DNA of 9,585 bases from URNF01 sp045649855. GTDB taxonomy: Bacteria > Bacillota > Clostridia > Oscillospirales > Acutalibacteraceae. The notes beneath the pieces were generated by a model, which had not been told where the DNA came from, searched no databases, and worked only from the letters and a program-made list of their open reading frames with translations. The stretch lies in the NCBI GenBank assembly GCA_045649855.1, contig JAZRQN010000103.1, positions 1 through 9,585 of the forward strand, in the 5' to 3' direction. The stretch's first letter is position 1. Each line of letters starts with the position of its first letter. Shown here in pieces: positions 4,671 to 9,585 of the stretch. The translations under genes were made by a program, and so were the position numbers.

Positions 4671-6461
4671 TCAGGTAGTCAATCCCGTGTCGCGGGATTG
4701 TGCGGTGTACAACTGGTAATAAGCACCCTTTTTTGCCATCAATTCGTCGTGCGAACCACTCTCCAAAACGCCGTGATCGGCGATGTATAAAATACGATCA
4801 CAGTTTTTGATGGTGGACAAGCGATGCGCGATGATGAAAGAGGTGCGATCCTTGAGCAAAGCGGCAATGCCTTGTTGCAGCAGTCGCTCGGTCTTGGTAT
4901 CGATGGAGGAGGTCGCTTCATCCAGGATGAGGATTTTGGGATCGGACAACAAGGTGCGCGCGAATGCAATCAGTTGTCGCTGTCCCTGGGACAGGGTAGA
5001 ACCACGTTCATTGACAGGTGTGTTATATCCTTTTTCCATTCCCTCGATAAAGTCGTGCGCGCACACCGCTTTGGCGGCGGCGATGACCTCTTCGTCAGTG
5101 GCATCCAAACGCCCGTAACGGATGTTGTCCATCACCGTACCCGAGAAAATGAAACTTTCCTGCATCATGATACCCTGCTGCCTGCGCAGAGAAGCGAGGG
5201 TAACGCCTCGAATGGAATACGTATCATCCAGCACGATATCGCCCTCATCGATATTATAAAAACGGCTGATGAGGTTGACAACGGTGGATTTTCCTGCGCC
5301 TGTCGGGCCGACCAGTGCAATACTTTCGCCCGGTTTCACGTCAAAACTGACGTTTTTGAGAACAGGCACGCCCGGTTCATATCCGAACGTAACGTTACGG
5401 AACGAAACGCCGCCACGGATGGGAGGCAGAGGGGTGGCCTCCGGGATATCTTCCACCACCACGGGCTCATCCATCGTTTCGAAAATGCGTTCCAGATAGG
5501 CAATGTTGGTTACAAACTGGTTGTACACGTTGGCGAGGTTGGTAACAGGTTGCCAGAATCTGCCGACGTACTGCCCCATTGCGAGCAACACGCCGAACGA
5601 TACGATGTCGCCGCCCGCAAAGTACACGCCTGCGATGTACAGAATGGTAAACGCGATTTGCTGTACGATGCCGGACACGCTGGTAACGGTGGTGTTGATA
5701 TGGATTTGCTGCATCCACGCTTTGTGGTAATCGTTGGCAAGCCGCTGCTGCGTTTGGAGGTTATCCTCTTGATGTGCAAACAACTGGCTGACACGCACGC
5801 CCTCAATACTCTCCGCCAAAAACGCGTTGTAGTTGGAACTCTTGTTGGACACCGCCTGCGCGCGTTTGCGTTGCAGAGGGGTCAACAGCACGATCGCCAG
5901 CACAAAAAGCGGCAAAGCAATCATGGAAACGGACGCCAGTTTCACGTTGGTACGGAACATAAACACGGTGATGAACACGATGTTGAAAATATCGATGATG
6001 GTGTTGACCACGCCGCCGGATAACACTGTGGATACCGAGTTGACGTAGTTGACCACGCGCACCGAGATTTTGCCTGCAGGGCGACTGTCGTAATATGAAA
6101 ACGGCAGTTTTTGCAGTTTTGCGAACAGATCTTTGCGAATATCATAGATGATATTCTGGCTTGCGTGTGCCATCATACGCATACGGATGACCGACAACAC
6201 GGTGCTGATAACGTTGACCGCCATAAACGCGACGGCGAGTTTGATCAACCCCGAAACGTCCTTGTTCGGCACCGCCACGTCCAGCGCTTTTTGGGTGATT
6301 TTAGGGCCGAGCAGTGCAATGATACTGCCTATGGCAGAGAGAAGAAGTGCGACGATCATCAATACGCGGTTGCGCTTGACGTATTCCAGAGCGCGTTTTA
6401 AATGCACCCAGTTGAATGGGGTTTCCAAACGTTCGTCCTGGTCGAATTTGTTTCGTTTCAT
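4671..6461 (-). CDS. ABC exporter half-transporter, catalytic subunit of a heterodimer
   Basis: This 596-residue protein has an N-terminal exporter membrane domain (about 20-325, six helices) and a C-terminal ATPase domain (about 350-585). The ATPase shows Walker A GPTGAGKST (385-393), Q-loop Q434, signature LSQGQ (490-494), Walker B LILDEATS (511-518) with the catalytic E515, and the switch histidine H546 in IIAHRLST. The signature deviates from LSGGQ. Its partner, encoded just upstream, has a normal signature but a faulty Walker B and H-loop. This is the arrangement of TM287/288, BmrCD and LmrCD type exporters, with one competent and one degenerate ATP site. The substrate is unknown; drugs, lipids or peptides are typical. 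The ATG overlaps the partner's stop (ATGA), and GGGAGGTGAG precedes it, so the two are translationally coupled. Confidence 0.95.
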   Translation of the reverse strand: MKRNKFDQDERLETPFNWVHLKRALEYVKRNRVLMIVALLLSAIGSIIALLGPKITQKALDVAVPNKDVSGLIKLAVAFMAVNVISTVLSVIRMRMMAHASQNIIYDIRKDLFAKLQKLPFSYYDSRPAGKISVRVVNYVNSVSTVLSGGVVNTIIDIFNIVFITVFMFRTNVKLASVSMIALPLFVLAIVLLTPLQRKRAQAVSNKSSNYNAFLAESIEGVRVSQLFAHQEDNLQTQQRLANDYHKAWMQQIHINTTVTSVSGIVQQIAFTILYIAGVYFAGGDIVSFGVLLAMGQYVGRFWQPVTNLANVYNQFVTNIAYLERIFETMDEPVVVEDIPEATPLPPIRGGVSFRNVTFGYEPGVPVLKNVSFDVKPGESIALVGPTGAGKSTVVNLISRFYNIDEGDIVLDDTYSIRGVTLASLRRQQGIMMQESFIFSGTVMDNIRYGRLDATDEEVIAAAKAVCAHDFIEGMEKGYNTPVNERGSTLSQGQRQLIAFARTLLSDPKILILDEATSSIDTKTERLLQQGIAALLKDRTSFIIAHRLSTIKNCDRILYIADHGVLESGSHDELMAKKGAYYQLYTAQSRDTGLTT

Positions 6462-8206
6462 TGCAGCTCACCTCCCGTCAAGGGGATGTCGTTTTGGAGC
6501 GCATACGTTTCAAAATAATATCCGCCGTTTTTGACCAGTTGTTCGTGAGTGCCCATTTCGGCGATGCCGCCGTTGCCGAGCACCAGTATGAGATCGGCGT
6601 CTTTCACCGAAGAAATACGCTGGCCAATGATGATTTTGGTACAGGTGAAAGGCAGGCGGCGCAACTCTTCCTGGATATATTTTTCCGTTTCCATATCCAG
6701 TGCGGACGTGGTATCGTCCAGAATGAGAATGGCAGGTTTTGCCGCCATCGCGCGCGCCAAAGCGATGCGTTGGCGCTGACCGCCCGAGAGACCCACGCCG
6801 CGTTCACCGACCACTGTTTCATACCCCTCGGGCATACGTCTGGTAAATTCGGAAACCGCCGCGCGTTTTGCAAAGTCGCGCGCTTCTTCTTCGCTCATGG
6901 AGAAATCGCTGAACGCGATGTTGTTTTCAATGCTGTCCGAGAACAAAAACACTTCCTGCGTCGCAACACCGATTTTCGAGCGCAGTTCCTGCAACTTCCA
7001 CTTGCGGATGTCGTCCCCGTCGATGAGGATGCGTCCCGCATTCACGTCGTACAGGCGTGAGATGAGGTGGATGAGGGTGCTCTTACCCGAACCTGTGGGT
7101 CCCATAATGGCAAGCGTGCCGCCTGCAGGTATGGAGAACGATACGTCTTTGAGCACGGGGGAGGCGGCATCGTATCCGAACGTAACCCCCTCGAACGTGA
7201 TATCGCCGCGCATGGTGTCGTGCGATATGGCGTTGTCGGCATCCACGATGGTCGGTTCGGCATAATGGATTTCCATAATTTTTTGTGCAGAGGATGCACA
7301 TCGTTGCATATCATCCATCAGAGGACCGACCATACGCAACGGGCCGGACAGCGCAAAGGATAGGGTGGTGAACATCGCGAGTTGACCTGCGGTGATGCGA
7401 CCGTCCATAATGAAATAGCCGCCCACAAACACGGTGATCATCGACATCACGACCACCAAAGATTCCATGATAGGGAAGACGGTGAGCCACCGTTTGTTGA
7501 GTTTCAGGTGAATTTGACGGAACGAGCGGTTTTTCTCGTCAAACCGTTCGATTTCATACTCTTCGCGCACGAACGCTTTTACCACGCGGTTGGCGGTGAT
7601 GTTTTCCTGTGCGGCGGCGTTCATCTGCGCCATTCTCTCACGCATTTCACGGAATCCGCCGCGCACCTTTTTGCGGTAGTGGGTCAACACCACCACGGTG
7701 GCAGGCACTACCGCCAACAGCATCAGGGTGAGTTCGGGACTTTGGAAGAAAAAGAAGATGAGTGCCGCAATCAGCAAGGTCGCAGATTCCACCAACATAA
7801 AAGAACTCCACGCCATCACGTGTCGGCAGTAATCCAGATCGCCCTGCAAACGGGTCATCAGATCGCCTGTGCGGTACTGATCATAAAACGGCACGTCCTG
7901 GAACTGCAATTTGCGGAACAGATCTGCGCGCACGTTCAAAATCATCTGTTGGGAAGATTTTTCCAGCAACACGATCATCAGGTGTCGGGTTCCCGTGCGC
8001 AAGATCTGCACACCCAACATCATTGCCAAAATAGGGATGAGCGGTGCGGGGTTTTTCGCAATGATGACGTCGTCATATAATTTGGAGGTAAGCCATGGGT
8101 CGATGAGTTGCATCACGCTGGCAAGTGCCGCCAAAAACAGACCGATATACAGAAAAACACGGTACTTTTTGCGGATATGGGTCAGCAACCATTTGATATA
8201 TACCAT
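6458..8206 (-). CDS. ABC exporter half-transporter, degenerate-site subunit of a heterodimer
   Basis: This 582-residue protein is the first gene of the exporter pair. Membrane helices fill about 15-300 and the ATPase domain about 335-575. Walker A GPTGSGKST (369-377), Q417 and a standard signature LSGGQ (473-477) are present. The catalytic Glu after Walker B is Asp (D498 in ILILDDTTSALD), and the switch-loop His is Gln (Q529 in GQRISSV). Both changes are known from the degenerate subunit of heterodimeric exporters such as TM287. The start is set at 8206 because GAGGAGGG stands seven bases before that ATG. A GTG at 8245 would add 13 residues but has a poor ribosome site and falls at the predicted transcription start. 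The downstream partner gene overlaps it by four bases. Confidence 0.95.
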   Translation of the reverse strand: MVYIKWLLTHIRKKYRVFLYIGLFLAALASVMQLIDPWLTSKLYDDVIIAKNPAPLIPILAMMLGVQILRTGTRHLMIVLLEKSSQQMILNVRADLFRKLQFQDVPFYDQYRTGDLMTRLQGDLDYCRHVMAWSSFMLVESATLLIAALIFFFFQSPELTLMLLAVVPATVVVLTHYRKKVRGGFREMRERMAQMNAAAQENITANRVVKAFVREEYEIERFDEKNRSFRQIHLKLNKRWLTVFPIMESLVVVMSMITVFVGGYFIMDGRITAGQLAMFTTLSFALSGPLRMVGPLMDDMQRCASSAQKIMEIHYAEPTIVDADNAISHDTMRGDITFEGVTFGYDAASPVLKDVSFSIPAGGTLAIMGPTGSGKSTLIHLISRLYDVNAGRILIDGDDIRKWKLQELRSKIGVATQEVFLFSDSIENNIAFSDFSMSEEEARDFAKRAAVSEFTRRMPEGYETVVGERGVGLSGGQRQRIALARAMAAKPAILILDDTTSALDMETEKYIQEELRRLPFTCTKIIIGQRISSVKDADLILVLGNGGIAEMGTHEQLVKNGGYYFETYALQNDIPLTGGELQ

Positions 8207-8250
8207 ACGTGTGCCCTCCTCGCGGTAAAAAACATACCCTTTCACCGCCT

Positions 8251-8278
8251 ATTGTACTGATTTTCGCTGAAAACGCAA
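8251..8278 (-). promoter_or_regulatory. Candidate promoter of the ABC exporter operon
   Basis: On the minus strand TTGCGT (8278-8273) is followed after 16 bases by TACAAT (8256-8251). The start site would be near 8244, giving a leader of about 38 bases to the ATG at 8206. The -35 is weak, so this is only a fair candidate. Confidence 0.5.
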
Positions 8279-8329
8279 TAGTTTTTCGGTTGAAAGATGC
8301 ACGAAATTAGAGGAGGAAATTCGGCGTTT

Positions 8330-8359
8330 TTGACAAACGAGAAGTGAACAAATTATAAA
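8330..8359 (+). promoter_or_regulatory. Upstream promoter candidate of the MacB-like gene
   Basis: TTGACA at 8330-8335 is followed after 18 bases by TATAAA at 8354-8359 (or TTATAA at 17). It lies about 45 bases upstream of a stronger promoter reading the same way. It may be a second start site or a by-product of AT-rich DNA. Confidence 0.45.
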
Positions 8360-8375
8360 TTACTTTTTTGCGCAC

Positions 8376-8404
8376 TTGACGGCAGGAAAACAAGGTTTTA
8401 TAAT
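8376..8404 (+). promoter_or_regulatory. Main promoter of the MacB-like gene
   Basis: TTGACG (8376-8381) is followed after 17 bases by TATAAT (8399-8404). The start site should be near 8411, leaving a leader of about 30 bases to the ATG at 8442. Confidence 0.85.
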
Positions 8405-8441
8405 ATTGTATACTAATAGGCGAAAGGAACAGGGTAATCGT

Positions 8442-9585
8442 ATGTTAACCTTACAAAATATCAGAAAAACCTACGTAACCGGCACCTCTGACGTGGATGC
8501 TTTGCGCGGCGTATCGCTCAACTTCCGCAAGAACGAGTTTGTGGCGGTGCTCGGTCCTTCCGGTTGCGGCAAGACCACGTTGCTCAATATCATCGGCGGT
8601 CTGGATCGATATACCGAGGGCGATCTTGCCGTGAACGGCAGATCCACCAAACATTTCAAGGATCGCGATTGGGATGCTTACCGCAACCATTCGATCGGTT
8701 TTGTGTTCCAGAGTTACAATCTGATTCCGCATCAGACGGTGCTCAAAAACGTGGAACTCGCACTCACTTTGTCGGGCGTTTCCCGTGCAGAACGCAAAAA
8801 GCGTGCCGCTGAAGCGCTGGAGAAGGTGGGGCTTGGCGACCAGTTACATAAAAAGCCCAATCAGATGTCGGGCGGACAGATGCAGCGCGTAGCAATCGCA
8901 CGTGCGCTGGTTAACGATCCCGAGATTTTGCTGGCGGACGAACCGACGGGTGCTTTGGATTCTACCACCAGCGTACAGATTATGGAGATTTTGAAAGAAA
9001 TCTCTGCCGAAAAACTCATTATCATGGTAACCCATAATCCCGAACTTGCCGATCAGTATGCCACCCGCACGGTGCAGTTGCTGGACGGTGAGGTGATCGC
9101 GGATTCCGATCCGTACGAGGGTATTCCGATTGAAGAGCCTGCCGGCAAAAAGCAGAAGCGTTCCCGTGAACAGCACGTATCCATGTCCTTCTTCACGGCG
9201 CTCGCTTTGTCGCTCAACAACCTGATGACCAAAAAAGCGCGCACCCTGCTCACCTCGTTTGCAGGCAGTATCGGTATCATCGGCATCGCGCTGATTTTGG
9301 CGTTGTCCCAGGGCGTGCAGGCGTACATCGATACGGTGCAGGAAGACACGCTTTCCACCTACCCGTTATCTATTGAACGCACCACCATGGATATGTCTGC
9401 CATGTTCAATGCCGGCGACGAAGAAATGCAGTGGAATCACGAAAAGGATGCGGTGTATTCCAACAGCAATATGACCTATATGCTCAATTCGATGATGCAG
9501 GGTGTGGTCAGAAATGATCTGGACGCTCTGCGCGAGCATCTGGAAAGCTCCGATGTCAATATTCAGCAGTACGTCAGTGATATCA
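8442..9585 (+). CDS. MacB-type ABC transporter, ATPase fused to permease, 3' end outside window
   Basis: 381 codons are open to the window edge. The ATPase domain (about 1-225) is complete: Walker A GPSGCGKTT (38-46), Q-loop Q90, signature MSGGQ (142-146), Walker B ILLADEPTG (162-170) and switch H198 in MVTHNP. The close match to LolD/MacB-type ATPases, including the YNLIPHQTV stretch, puts it in the type VII (MacB/FtsX) group. A charged linker (about 225-247) leads to SLNNLMTKKARTLLTSFAG and one membrane helix (about 272-291). An extracellular, Met- and Asn-rich region follows and is cut by the window end. In this fold three more helices should come later. Such single-chain transporters in Firmicutes export or sense peptides, but the substrate here is unknown. 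The ATG at 8442 has AGGGT six bases upstream and AAAGGAA further off. Confidence 0.93.
   Translation, partial: MLTLQNIRKTYVTGTSDVDALRGVSLNFRKNEFVAVLGPSGCGKTTLLNIIGGLDRYTEGDLAVNGRSTKHFKDRDWDAYRNHSIGFVFQSYNLIPHQTVLKNVELALTLSGVSRAERKKRAAEALEKVGLGDQLHKKPNQMSGGQMQRVAIARALVNDPEILLADEPTGALDSTTSVQIMEILKEISAEKLIIMVTHNPELADQYATRTVQLLDGEVIADSDPYEGIPIEEPAGKKQKRSREQHVSMSFFTALALSLNNLMTKKARTLLTSFAGSIGIIGIALILALSQGVQAYIDTVQEDTLSTYPLSIERTTMDMSAMFNAGDEEMQWNHEKDAVYSNSNMTYMLNSMMQGVVRNDLDALREHLESSDVNIQQYVSDI

Noticed and set aside
4824..6023. A 399-codon plus-strand open frame opposite the ABC exporter gene, and similar long ones at 3210-4097, 6416-7060 and 7382-8080
   Set aside because: They lie antisense to genes with complete motifs, have no ribosome site or family pattern, and are rich in His, Arg and Gln as expected from reading GC-biased codons backwards.
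8310..8345. A leader peptide after the AGAGGAGGAAA sequence in the divergent intergenic region
   Set aside because: The only start in reach is a TTG opening a five-codon frame, and it lies upstream of the main promoter. It is most likely chance.

Overview
The window looks like chromosomal DNA of an anaerobic, low-oxygen-adapted member of the Clostridia, perhaps Oscillospiraceae-like. This is an inference. It rests on the gene families present (Feo system with a FeoB-associated Cys-rich protein, flavodiiron protein plus rubredoxin), strong AGGAGG-type ribosome binding sites, consensus -35/-10 promoters and compact U-tract terminators. No rRNA or species-level marker is present.

Layout. Positions 1-156 (minus) hold the 5' part of a gene for an S23/Avd-like four-helix-bundle protein that runs off the left edge. 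Upstream of it, 191-363 is a dense array of seven small palindromes. They are separated by the hexamer TGAAAT (four copies) and then its reverse complement ATTTCA (four copies). The array abuts the terminator (365-408) of a minus-strand tRNA-Arg(ACG) gene (410-486), which has a consensus promoter. Divergently, 597-3211 is a ferrous-iron uptake operon: feoA, feoB and a small Cys-rich membrane protein. It has a strong promoter, a perfect palindromic operator candidate just after the start site, and a second copy of the operator motif between feoA and feoB. A terminator closes the operon.

Convergent to it, 3213-4571 (minus) is a two-gene unit, flavodiiron protein (fprA) then rubredoxin, an O2/NO-reducing detoxification pair. 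Next comes a minus-strand pair of overlapping ABC exporter half-transporter genes (4671-8206). One subunit has a degenerate Walker B/H-loop and the other a degenerate signature motif, so they should form an asymmetric heterodimer with one competent ATPase site. From 8442, reading away from them, a MacB-type ABC transporter (ATPase fused to permease) runs off the right edge.

Functional picture: iron(II) import and oxygen/NO scavenging lie back to back and share a bidirectional terminator region, followed by two export systems. The housekeeping genes look ordinary. The least explained part is the left end, where an AT-rich four-helix-bundle gene and its palindrome array look like a small, possibly mobile, repeat-bearing element next to a tRNA gene.
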